A DNA stretch of 9,192 nt, taken from positions 1 through 9,192 of the forward strand of contig CAAEDC010000127.1 of the NCBI GenBank assembly GCA_900754495.1, read 5' to 3'. Source of the stretch: Eggerthellaceae bacterium. GTDB taxonomy: Bacteria > Actinomycetota > Coriobacteriia > Coriobacteriales > Eggerthellaceae. Shown piece by piece: positions 1-5,821 of this stretch; the stretch's first letter is position 1, and every line of letters starts with the position of its first letter. Made by a program: the position numbers and the translations under genes. The notes under the pieces were generated by a model. That model did not search any database. It was not told the DNA's origin and worked only from the letters and a program-made list of their open reading frames with translations.

Positions 1-1
1 C

Positions 2-118
2 GAGAAGGCGTCGACCCGCCGGCCCTCGCGCACGTCTTCGAACGCACGCTCGGCCCGCGCCGGACGCGGCCGCGGACGGAGCGGCGGCGCGCACGGCCGC
101 GGACGCAAATCCCGCTGA
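2..118 (+). CDS. C-terminal tail of an Arg/Gly-rich protein (5' end outside window)
   Basis: The frame is open from the left edge to a TGA at 116-118 and encodes about 38 residues rich in Arg, Gly, Ser and Ala, ending in a run of RG dipeptides followed by a basic GRKSR terminus. Such tails are known at the C-termini of DEAD-box RNA helicases and other RNA-binding proteins, where they contact RNA without fixed structure; no domain is visible here to choose among them. The stop falls about 35 bp before the next promoter. All three forward frames are open at the very start because of high GC, so the frame choice rests on the basic RG composition and the stop position. Frame 1 (stop near 142) is the main alternative. 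Confidence 0.4.
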   Translation, partial: EKASTRRPSRTSSNARSARAGRGRGRSGGAHGRGRKSR

Positions 119-151
119 CGCGCCATCCGGAATCCTTGCTTTGATGCCATC

Positions 152-160
152 TGCTATACT
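152..160 (+). promoter_or_regulatory. Extended -10 promoter of queT
   Basis: TGC TATACT (hexamer at 155-160) matches an extended -10 element closely. No good -35 hexamer is visible 16-18 bp upstream. Transcription would begin near 167, giving a 5' leader of about 140 nt before the queT start codon. Confidence 0.55.
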
Positions 161-166
161 GCGCTT

Positions 167-307
167 CGGCGTGCGCTGATCTCGGAGCCTGATCTCACGG
201 AGGATCCGATCGGACGCGTGCCCCGCGTTTGCATCGTTGGGCCCTGCACTCGCGGAATACCAGTTGCCCATAGCCCGCGGTGAAAGCCGTGCGGAAAGGA
301 GATCATC
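167..307 (+). promoter_or_regulatory. Long structured 5' leader of queT, candidate ligand-responsive leader
   Basis: The leader is about 140 nt. Visible pairing includes ACGCG/CGCGT around a TGCCC loop near 214-229, enclosed by CGAT/ATCG, and a hairpin (CCGCGG with CCG...GCGG, loop TGAAAG) ending at 294, directly before the Shine-Dalgarno AAAGGAG at 295-301. queT genes in other bacteria are often controlled by preQ1 riboswitches. I do not find the class I signature or the pyrimidine strand that pairs with the ribosome-binding site in class II, so this is only a candidate for a different or diverged element. Confidence 0.3.
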
Positions 308-994
308 ATGGAAAAGAATTCTGCAACTGCGCCCTCGTCCCTGACGGGCGGGGCATCGGCGATGCCTGCGAGCGCCGGCTCGTCTGCGGGTGCCGCCGCA
401 TCCCCGAACGCCGCCGCATCCGCCAAGGCGAACTCGCGCACGACGGCGATCGCGCGCACGGGCATGATCGCCGCGGTGTACGCCGCCGCCACGTTGGTGG
501 CGCTGCTGGCGCTCCAGGGCCTTGCGTGGGGCCCGGTGCAGTTCCGCATTTCCGAGGCGGTGTGCGTGCTCGCGCTGCTCACGCCCAACGCCATCCCGGG
601 TTTGACGATCGGCTGCGCGCTGGCCAACCTCATCGCGCTGGCCATCAACGGCACCGGGGCGCTCGGCCTGCTCGATGTCGTGTTCGGCAGCCTGGCGACG
701 TGCCTGGGCGCGCTGTGGTGCTGGAAGATGCGCGGGAATCCCAAAATCGCCGTGCTCGGCCCCGTGATCGCCAACGCGCTCATCGTTCCGGCGTACCTGC
801 CGCTTCTGCTCCAGGGCATGGGCTTCTACACCATCCCCTTCACCACGATCGCGCTCGATGGCGCCTACATCCCGATGTACCTGTTCGGCCTGGTCGCGAC
901 GGGCATCGGCGAGGCGCTCGTGATGTACGTGCTCGGCCTTCCGCTGCTGGCGGCGCTCAAGCGCTCCGGCGTGGCGAAGCGCCTGGCGCGCTAG
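308..994 (+). CDS. queT: QueT-family queuosine precursor transporter (ECF S component)
   Basis: This 228-residue integral membrane protein of the QueT/COG4708 family is predicted to act as the substrate-binding subunit of an energy-coupling-factor importer for queuosine precursors such as preQ1, used in tRNA wobble modification. The family core begins near residue 47 (TAIARTGMIAAVYAA). The diagnostic GPVQFRISEA lies at 75-84, then LTPNAIPGLTIGCALANL at 91-108, with about five or six hydrophobic helices to residue 217. The start is supported by AAAGGAG six nt upstream. Residues 1-45 are an Ala/Ser-rich, probably disordered extension not usual for the family. Internal ATGs at residues 19 and 53 are possible starts but lack a comparable ribosome-binding site. 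No ECF ATPase or transmembrane gene lies nearby, as expected for group II ECF S components that share a common module. Family assignment is firm; the exact substrate is inferred. Confidence 0.88.
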   Translation: MEKNSATAPSSLTGGASAMPASAGSSAGAAASPNAAASAKANSRTTAIARTGMIAAVYAAATLVALLALQGLAWGPVQFRISEAVCVLALLTPNAIPGLTIGCALANLIALAINGTGALGLLDVVFGSLATCLGALWCWKMRGNPKIAVLGPVIANALIVPAYLPLLLQGMGFYTIPFTTIALDGAYIPMYLFGLVATGIGEALVMYVLGLPLLAALKRSGVAKRLAR

Positions 995-1129
995 CCGCTG
1001 TGCTCCGATAGCCGCCTGCGCCCGGTGCGTCCGAGGTGGGCGGATGGCGGGCGGGACACGGGATCCGCTCGCGGGCGCGTGCGTCCTCGGCGCCGACCGG
1101 GCCGTTTCGACGACTTCGTCTGGACGAGC

Positions 1130-1159
1130 CGCCCCTGTTCTTTCGGTGGGATAGGGGCG
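1130..1159 (+). other. Inverted repeat downstream of queT, upstream of the glycosyltransferase promoter
   Basis: CGCCCCT at 1130-1136 pairs perfectly with AGGGGCG at 1153-1159 around a 16-nt loop. It is not followed by a T-run, so it is not a canonical intrinsic terminator. It may end or stabilise the queT transcript or serve as an operator. The stretch 995-1129 shows no convincing gene; the open frame at 1036-1320 has no ribosome-binding site or recognisable protein character. Confidence 0.3.
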
Positions 1160-1177
1160 CAGGCGTTGCAAAATCGT

Positions 1178-1183
1178 TACAAT
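1178..1183 (+). promoter_or_regulatory. Probable -10 element (TACAAT) of the glycosyltransferase-TauE operon
   Basis: TACAAT stands out in an AT-rich island (1166-1186) within very GC-rich surroundings. No convincing -35 is seen at the right spacing; TTGCAA at 1166 is too close. Transcription would start near 1190, leaving a leader of about 140 nt. Confidence 0.4.
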
Positions 1184-1189
1184 TAGGGG

Positions 1190-1329
1190 TTGCCGAGGAG
1201 CTCGGGCGGCGGCGTCCGTCAGGCGATGCGCCCCATCGTCGCATCGCCCGCCAAACGGTGCGCCCCGTCGTGCGGCGCGTCCTGCCGCGCAAAGCGCCTT
1301 GGCTGCCTATCCCCGGATGAAGGAAGCGC
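1190..1329 (+). promoter_or_regulatory. Structured leader with duplicated hairpin-forming unit
   Basis: Several hairpins are visible: CCGAG-GAG-CTCGG (1193-1205); a perfect 9-bp stem GGCGATGCG/CGCATCGCC (1222-1230 with 1240-1248); and GCGCC (1260-1264), GGCGC (1274-1278) and GCGCC (1294-1298), where the middle strand can pair with either neighbour. A 16-nt segment is repeated imperfectly (1224-1239 and 1256-1271, 14 of 16 identical). The Shine-Dalgarno AAGGAAG is at 1320-1326. The alternative pairings resemble a switchable leader, but no known riboswitch class is recognised. Confidence 0.35.
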
Positions 1330-2634
1330 ATGAATCCCGTCATAATCGTCCCCACCTACGTTTCCGCCCGCCGCCGTCGCGAAGGCGGCAGCCTGCTTTC
1401 CACCTATGACCACATGACCTCGCTGTCCCAGCAGGGCGAGCTGCCGCGTCTGCTCCGCTCGCTTGTCGACGTCGAGGGCGTGGGGCAGATCATCGTCTTG
1501 GTGGTGACCGAGCCGTCCATCGAGGCGCAGGCCGCCGAGAAGATCCAGCAGATCGCCGCCCAATTCCCGCAGCTCTCCATCGCCGTGATGGGCGCGCCCG
1601 AGGAGGCTTTGCTCCAGCAGCGCCTGGAGCAGCTGGGCATGGGCAAGCTCGGCCACGAGATCGGTCTGACCGGCTACGGCGCCGTCCGCAACTTCGGCTT
1701 CGCGATCGCCAACGTGCTCGGCTTCGACTCGGTGGTGTTCCTCGATGACGACGAGATCGTCGAGGACCGCGACTTCATGCGCAAGGCGATGTACGGTTTG
1801 GGCAAGCTCACCAAAAAGGGCATCCCCATCCTGGTCAAGACCGGGTACTACTTCAACTCCGAAGGCTCGCCGCTCTCCAAGAGCCAGAACAAGTGGTACA
1901 ACCGCTTCTGGCAGCAGGGCAGCGCGTTCAACGAATGGATCCTCAAGGCGCTCAAGGGGCCGCGCCTGTCGCGCAGCAACCATGTGTGCGGCGGCTGCCT
2001 GGCGGTGCACAAGGAGGCGTTCAGGCGCCTGTCGTTCGATCCGTGGATCCCGCGCGGCGAGGATCTGGACTACCTGCTCAACCTGCGCATGTACGGTTCG
2101 GATATCTGGTTCGACAACCAGTGGAACCTCACGCACCTCCCGCCGAAGACCGAAAGCGAGGGCACGCGTTTCCGCCAGGACATCTTCCGCTGGCTCTACG
2201 AGTACCGCAAGATGGAGTACAGCCGCACCCAGATCGACCTGATGCAGGTCAAGCCGTCGTCGCTCGAGCCGTATCCGGGACCGTTCCTGCAGCCGGGCAT
2301 CCGCCGCCGCGTCCGTCTGACGGCGATCCTGCGCAGCTTCGGCCGTCCCGACAAGAAGGCCTACCGCAAAGCCGCCAAGGCCGCGACGGGCGAGGCGGGG
2401 ACCTACGCCGAGCGCAACTGCTCGAAATACTTCGAGTTCCAGTTCGTGTGGCCCGAGCTCATGGCGCGCCTCGACGGCGACCAGGTGCTGCGTGCCGCGC
2501 TCGTCCAGTCGGTGACGCAGCGCTATGCCGAGGTCGAGGCGCCGCGCGAGGAGGGTCGCCTCGCCGCGCGGGAAGGCGCGGGGATCGATCCGGGCGCGAC
2601 GGCCGAGATCCAGCTCAATCTGGCGGATGAGTAG
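1330..2634 (+). CDS. GT-A fold, family 2-like glycosyltransferase
   Basis: This is a 434-residue soluble protein with no signal peptide or membrane segment. Residues 2-10 (NPVIIVPTY) form the first beta strand typical of GT-A enzymes. YGAVRNFGFAIANVLG at 116-131 and VVFLDDDEIV at 135-144 carry the DxD-type metal and nucleotide-sugar site (D139-D141). RGEDLDYLLNLRMYG at 242-256 supplies the acidic ED motif, often the catalytic-base region. A Cys-containing HVCGGCLAVHKEAF at 218-231 precedes it. Residues 280-434 are a mostly helical C-terminal region I do not recognise, longer than a minimal GT2 domain. The donor, acceptor and product cannot be read from sequence; cell-surface glycan, glycolipid or compatible-solute synthesis are all possible. 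The start has AAGGAAG four nt upstream. The next gene begins at the stop codon, so the two are co-transcribed. Confidence 0.8.
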   Translation: MNPVIIVPTYVSARRRREGGSLLSTYDHMTSLSQQGELPRLLRSLVDVEGVGQIIVLVVTEPSIEAQAAEKIQQIAAQFPQLSIAVMGAPEEALLQQRLEQLGMGKLGHEIGLTGYGAVRNFGFAIANVLGFDSVVFLDDDEIVEDRDFMRKAMYGLGKLTKKGIPILVKTGYYFNSEGSPLSKSQNKWYNRFWQQGSAFNEWILKALKGPRLSRSNHVCGGCLAVHKEAFRRLSFDPWIPRGEDLDYLLNLRMYGSDIWFDNQWNLTHLPPKTESEGTRFRQDIFRWLYEYRKMEYSRTQIDLMQVKPSSLEPYPGPFLQPGIRRRVRLTAILRSFGRPDKKAYRKAAKAATGEAGTYAERNCSKYFEFQFVWPELMARLDGDQVLRAALVQSVTQRYAEVEAPREEGRLAAREGAGIDPGATAEIQLNLADE

Positions 2635-2637
2635 TTG

Positions 2638-3624
2638 ATGGACCTGCTTGCGGCATTCGGGCTGCCGGTGCTCGTCGGCGTCTTCATCGGCATCCTGTCG
2701 GGGCTTCTGGGCATCGGCGGCGGCACCATCATGGTTCCGGTGTTCCGCCTGGCGTTCGGGCTCAGCCCGCTCATGTCGACGGCGACCTCGCTGTTCACCA
2801 TCATCCCCACCTCCATCTCAGGAGCGGTCTCCCATATCAAGGGCAAGACGTGCGTTCCGGCGCTGGGCCTTGCGATGGGCTTGGGCGGGGCGCTCACCTC
2901 GCCGGTGGGCGTGTGGTTGGCGAGCCTGTCGCCGGCGTGGCTGGTGATGCTCGCCGCCGCGCTGATCATCGGCTACTCCGCGGTCAACATGCTGCGCAAG
3001 GCGGTCAAGGCGCCTTCGAAACGCAAGACGGCCGAATCGAGACGTGAGTCCTCCGGGCCCTCCGCCGCTGCGCCCGGGGATTCCGGGGCGCGACGCTCCG
3101 CTGCTCGGCCTTCGGCCTCGTGCGCTTCGCTGCTGCGATCAGATGGCGAAATAAACAGTGCGCAGACGACCCCTCCATCCCCGGCCTCGGCGACAGGCTT
3201 TGGGACGGGGAATCATGGCGAAGACGCTCCCGCCGTTCCCAAGCTTTCCCGCAAGCAGCTGCTCATCGGCGCGGCGATCGGCTTGGGTGCGGGGTTGATG
3301 TCGGGATACGTCGGGGTGGGCGGCGGGTTCATCATGGTGCCGCTCATGCTGTCGCTGATCCATATTCCGATGAAGCTGGCGTCGGGCACGTCCCTCATCG
3401 CCATCCTCATCCTGGCCATCCCCGGCACGATCGAGAACGGCATCGCCGGCAACATCGACTACGTGGTGGGGCTCAGCGTCGCGATCGGCTCCATCCCCGG
3501 CGCGGTCCTCGGCGCGATGCTGGTGAAGCGCGTTCCCGAGCGCGCGCTGCGCTTCATCTTCGGCGGGTTCCTCATCATCGCCGCCATCGTGCTGTTCCTT
3601 AACGAGTTCGGCATTCTGGGGTAA
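2638..3624 (+). CDS. TauE/SafE-family membrane permease with an extended central linker
   Basis: This 328-residue permease belongs to the sulfite exporter TauE/SafE family (PF01925), which moves sulfur-containing or other small organic anions across the cytoplasmic membrane. It shows the family's internal duplication: GILSGLLGIGGGTIMVPVF at 18-36 matches GLMSGYVGVGGGFIMVPLM at 219-237, and TATSLFTIIPTSISGAVSHIKG at 48-69 resembles the later ASGTSLIAILILAIPGTIENG stretch. About seven or eight hydrophobic helices are present. Residues 122-203 form a Ser/Ala/Pro/Arg-rich hydrophilic linker between the halves, much longer than usual for the family and probably on one membrane face. A TTG at 2635 also reads in frame, but ATG 2638 is preferred. 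The ribosome-binding site is poor and overlaps the glycosyltransferase end, suggesting translational coupling. The substrate is unknown. Confidence 0.85.
   Translation: MDLLAAFGLPVLVGVFIGILSGLLGIGGGTIMVPVFRLAFGLSPLMSTATSLFTIIPTSISGAVSHIKGKTCVPALGLAMGLGGALTSPVGVWLASLSPAWLVMLAAALIIGYSAVNMLRKAVKAPSKRKTAESRRESSGPSAAAPGDSGARRSAARPSASCASLLRSDGEINSAQTTPPSPASATGFGTGNHGEDAPAVPKLSRKQLLIGAAIGLGAGLMSGYVGVGGGFIMVPLMLSLIHIPMKLASGTSLIAILILAIPGTIENGIAGNIDYVVGLSVAIGSIPGAVLGAMLVKRVPERALRFIFGGFLIIAAIVLFLNEFGILG
3040..3240 (+). repeat. Low-complexity, hairpin-rich in-frame segment inside the TauE gene
   Basis: This segment encodes the atypical linker and looks unlike the flanking gene. It contains GCGCCC/GGGCGC around GGGGATTCCG (about 3070-3092), GGCC-TTC-GGCC (about 3106-3116), and CCAT-CCCCG (3175-3183) pairing with CGGGG-ATGG (3206-3210 and 3215-3218). 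A local AT-richer patch (GCGAAATAAACAG near 3146-3158) breaks the normal codon pattern. It could be an inserted palindromic repeat element tolerated in frame, or simply a fast-evolving linker. Confidence 0.35.
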
Positions 3625-3627
3625 AAT
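3599..3627 (+). promoter_or_regulatory. Sigma-70-type promoter of the histidine kinase
   Basis: TTAACG (3599-3604) and TAAAAT (3622-3627) are separated by exactly 17 bp, the best two-element promoter in the window. The -10 overlaps the TAA stop of the permease. Transcription would start near 3634, leaving an ~87-nt leader. A short dyad, CTCAT (3631-3635) with ATGAG (3649-3653), spans the predicted start, and a GGCGC/GCGCC hairpin lies at 3657-3674. Confidence 0.55.
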
Positions 3628-3720
3628 CCTCTCATTCCCACACGCGAGATGAGCGCGGCGCCCCATTGTGCGCCTTAAACGCCTGCCGTGCGGGGGAGAT
3701 CCGACGCAAAAGGGGGCATC

Positions 3721-5070
3721 ATGGAAGTGGAGGCCAGGACGACATCGGAGCGTTCGGCGATGCCGCGCTTTTTCAATCTGGAAATGCTCATGTTCACGCT
3801 GGTGGTGCTTTCGGGCATGGTGCTGGTGTGGACGCTCGCAACGCCGCAGTACAACATCGTCGTCATGGCGATCGCGGGCGTCGTGTTCACGTTGTCGCTG
3901 GTGATGGTCATCCGGCTGGTGATGGACCCCGACTCGGTCCGCGCGCGCCAGTCCGACTCGATGCTGCGCTTGGCGAGCCAGACGCTCGACTGCATGAAGA
4001 ACGGCATGACGAGCGAGGCGGCCCAGACCATCTGCACGCTGCTGCTCCCGTCGACCGCCGGCATCGCGGTGGCGATCACGGATCGCGAGAGCATCCTGGG
4101 GTACGCGGGATTCCTGGAGGCCGAGAACCCCTCCGGCAGCGTCATCCGCACGCACGCCACGCACGCCACCATCGCCGACGGCGTCATGCGCATCCTGCGC
4201 TCGTCCGAGGAGATCGGGTTCCAGCCCGGCTCCACCATCCAGGGCGCGATCATCGTGCCGCTTGTGGTGGGCGACGACATCCTGGGCACGCTCAAGTTCT
4301 ACTACCGCCACGCGCGCGACATCAGCGAGACGCAGAAGTCGATCGCCGAGGGCTTCGGGCGCCTGCTGTCCACCCAGATGGCGGCGGCGGCCCTGGAAGA
4401 GCAGAAGAAACTGGCGGCGAGCATGGAGCTCAAGGCGCTCCAAAGCCAGATCAACCCCCATTTCCTGTTCAACACGATCAACACCATCGCCTCGCTGGTG
4501 CGCACCGATCCGCCGCGAGCGCGCGTGCTGCTGCGCGAGTTCGCCGTGTTCTACCGCCGCACGCTGGAGGATTCCGCCGACCTGATCCTGTTCGAACGCG
4601 AGATGGAGCAGACCCGCCGCTACTTCACGTTCGAGATCGCGCGCTTCGGCGCCGACCGCGTCGAGCTGCGCGAGGACATCGACGAGCGCGTGGGGCAGAT
4701 GCTGGTGCCGCCGTTCCTCATCCAGCCGCTGGTCGAGAACGCGGTGCGCCACGCCATGCCCGCCGAGGGCAAGCTCATCATCACCGTGTTCGGGCGCATC
4801 GAGGGCGACGACATCGTCATCGGGGTCGCCGACGACGGCGTGGGCATGACCGAGGAGGCGCGCGAGAACATCCTGCATCCCGCATCGGGCCAGGGCATGG
4901 GCATCGCGGCGAAAAACGTGCACGACCGCGTCATCGGCTACTTCGGCCCGGGGTCGGACATGAAGGTGGAAAGCCAGCTGGGCGAGGGCACGCGCGTGAC
5001 GCTTCTGATGAAGGACGGCGTGTCGCGCCAGGAGGCCATGGCCCACGAGCTGCTGCAGACGGGCGAGTAG
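3721..5070 (+). CDS. LytS/YpdA-type sensor histidine kinase (2 TM, GAF-like, His_kinase, HATPase)
   Basis: This 449-residue membrane sensor kinase autophosphorylates and would pass phosphate to a response regulator, in this family usually one with a LytTR DNA-binding domain. Two hydrophobic helices lie at about 22-42 and 45-68. A GAF-like sensory region follows at about 85-220 (GIAVAITDRESILGYAG; GAIIVPLVVGDDILGTLKFYY). The PF06580 kinase motif ALQSQINPHFLFNTINTIAS at 239-258 contains the phospho-acceptor His247. The ATPase domain shows an N box LVENAVRHAM at 337-346, a G1 box DDGVGM at 371-376 and a G2 box GQGMGIAAKN at 390-399. The start is ATG 3721 behind AAAAGGGGG; an upstream in-frame GTG at 3688 lacks support. 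The many-helix 5TMR module of classical LytS is absent. No response regulator flanks it, so its partner must be encoded elsewhere. The signal is unknown. Confidence 0.9.
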   Translation: MEVEARTTSERSAMPRFFNLEMLMFTLVVLSGMVLVWTLATPQYNIVVMAIAGVVFTLSLVMVIRLVMDPDSVRARQSDSMLRLASQTLDCMKNGMTSEAAQTICTLLLPSTAGIAVAITDRESILGYAGFLEAENPSGSVIRTHATHATIADGVMRILRSSEEIGFQPGSTIQGAIIVPLVVGDDILGTLKFYYRHARDISETQKSIAEGFGRLLSTQMAAAALEEQKKLAASMELKALQSQINPHFLFNTINTIASLVRTDPPRARVLLREFAVFYRRTLEDSADLILFEREMEQTRRYFTFEIARFGADRVELREDIDERVGQMLVPPFLIQPLVENAVRHAMPAEGKLIITVFGRIEGDDIVIGVADDGVGMTEEARENILHPASGQGMGIAAKNVHDRVIGYFGPGSDMKVESQLGEGTRVTLLMKDGVSRQEAMAHELLQTGE

Positions 5071-5143
5071 CGCCGCGCCGGCGAGTCGCTTTGAGGCGGG
5101 CTTGTGGTGATCCTCCGCTCCCTTCCGCATGCCCGGGGTATGC

Positions 5144-5166
5144 TTATTGAGATGGACTATCATTAA
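5144..5166. promoter_or_regulatory. AT-rich imperfect dyad upstream of ferritin, candidate operator
   Basis: TTATTGAGA (5144-5152) and TATCATTAA (5158-5166) are inverted halves separated by 5 bp, with 7 of 9 positions complementary: TTAnTGAnA-N5-TnTCAnTAA. A 19-bp window inside it matches the classical Fur box at about 12 positions by my count. The position, 35-57 bp before the ferritin start codon and overlapping a possible -10 (TATCAT, 5158-5163), fits control by an iron- or peroxide-responsive regulator. Which family binds is not determined. Confidence 0.4.
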
Positions 5167-5200
5167 TCCGATACGCAACCACGCTCGGAAGGAGACGCCC

Positions 5201-5716
5201 ATGGACGCCAAAGTCTACGAACTGCTCAACGACCAGATCAACAAGGAGCTCTACTCCGCCTACCTCTACCTGTCCTTCGCGGACTACTACGAGGAGGAGG
5301 GCCTGGAGGGCTTCGCCAACTGGTACGAGATCCAGGCGCAGGAGGAGCGCGACCATGCGCTGATCTTCCGTAACTACCTGCACGACAACGGCTGCAAGGT
5401 GAAGCTGCTCGCCATCGACCAGCCCGACAAGGAGTTCTCCGCGCATATCGAGCCGCTCGAGGCGGCGCTGGAGCATGAGAAGTACGTGACCGGCCTCATC
5501 AACGACATCTACGCGGCGGCGCACGACGCCAAGGATTACCGCACCATGAAGTTCCTCGACTGGTTCATCGAGGAGCAGATGGAAGAGGAGGACACCGCCG
5601 ACACCATGGTCACGCGCATGAAGCTGTTCGGCTCCGACGCCAAGGCGCTCTACGACCTGGACCAGGAGTGCGCTTCCCGCACCTACGCCACGCCGTCCCC
5701 GCTGGCGAACGCGTAG
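5201..5716 (+). CDS. ftnA: Non-haem ferritin (FtnA type)
   Basis: This 171-residue four-helix-bundle ferritin is predicted to assemble as a 24-subunit cytoplasmic shell that oxidises Fe(II) and stores it as a ferric mineral. All ferroxidase ligands are visible and match E. coli FtnA shifted by one: Glu16 (NKELYSAY), Glu49 and His52 (QEERDH), Glu93 (EHEKYVTG), Gln126 and Glu129 (EEQMEEE). The conserved YLYLSFADYY follows at 21-30. No Met that would suggest a bacterioferritin haem site is evident, so this is the haem-free class. The C-terminus (residues about 157-171) is a short variable tail. Start ATG 5201 has AAGGAG (5189-5194) at ideal spacing; the in-frame upstream ATG at 5129 would add residues not found in the family. 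It is monocistronic, ending at a strong terminator. In anaerobes the enzyme also protects against oxidative stress. Confidence 0.93.
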   Translation: MDAKVYELLNDQINKELYSAYLYLSFADYYEEEGLEGFANWYEIQAQEERDHALIFRNYLHDNGCKVKLLAIDQPDKEFSAHIEPLEAALEHEKYVTGLINDIYAAAHDAKDYRTMKFLDWFIEEQMEEEDTADTMVTRMKLFGSDAKALYDLDQECASRTYATPSPLANA

Positions 5717-5761
5717 CATCCGCCGGTTGCCCCCTCCGTTCGCGGCGGGGTTGGGACATGA

Positions 5762-5795
5762 AAAAGCCCTGCGAGCTCGAGCTCGCAGGGCTTTT
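5762..5795. terminator. Perfect palindromic bidirectional intrinsic terminator
   Basis: A 26-bp perfect palindrome (GCCCTGCGAGCTC mirrored, 5766-5791) is flanked by A-tracts on the left and T-tracts on the right (5762-5765, 5792-5795), so each strand yields a GC-rich hairpin followed by U residues. It lies 45 bp after the ferritin stop and 27 bp before the end of the convergent membrane-protein gene, and should terminate both. Confidence 0.93.
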
Positions 5796-5821
5796 CTCGT
5801 TTCGGGGCTGTCAGCGGGCGC

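Noticed and set aside
167..300. TPP riboswitch suggested by CCTGATCTCA near 197-206
   Set aside because: The CUGAGA box and the rest of the thiamin aptamer core are missing, and the downstream gene is a QueT transporter.
240..307. preQ1-II riboswitch suggested by a hairpin followed by AAAGGAGA
   Set aside because: The class requires an upstream pyrimidine stretch pairing with the Shine-Dalgarno site in a pseudoknot, and none is visible.
1130..1159. Rho-independent terminator of queT
   Set aside because: The 7-bp stem is not followed by a T-run, so it does not meet the intrinsic-terminator pattern.
1036..1320. 94-codon plus-strand open frame between queT and the glycosyltransferase
   Set aside because: No ribosome-binding site, Arg/Pro/Gly-rich, crosses the probable promoter and structured leader, and ends just before the real start.
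3139..5211. 690-codon open frame on the minus strand opposite TauE, the kinase and the ferritin leader
   Set aside because: It is antisense to well-supported genes, has His/Arg/Asp-rich composition typical of shadow frames in GC-rich DNA, and shows no ribosome-binding site or domain.
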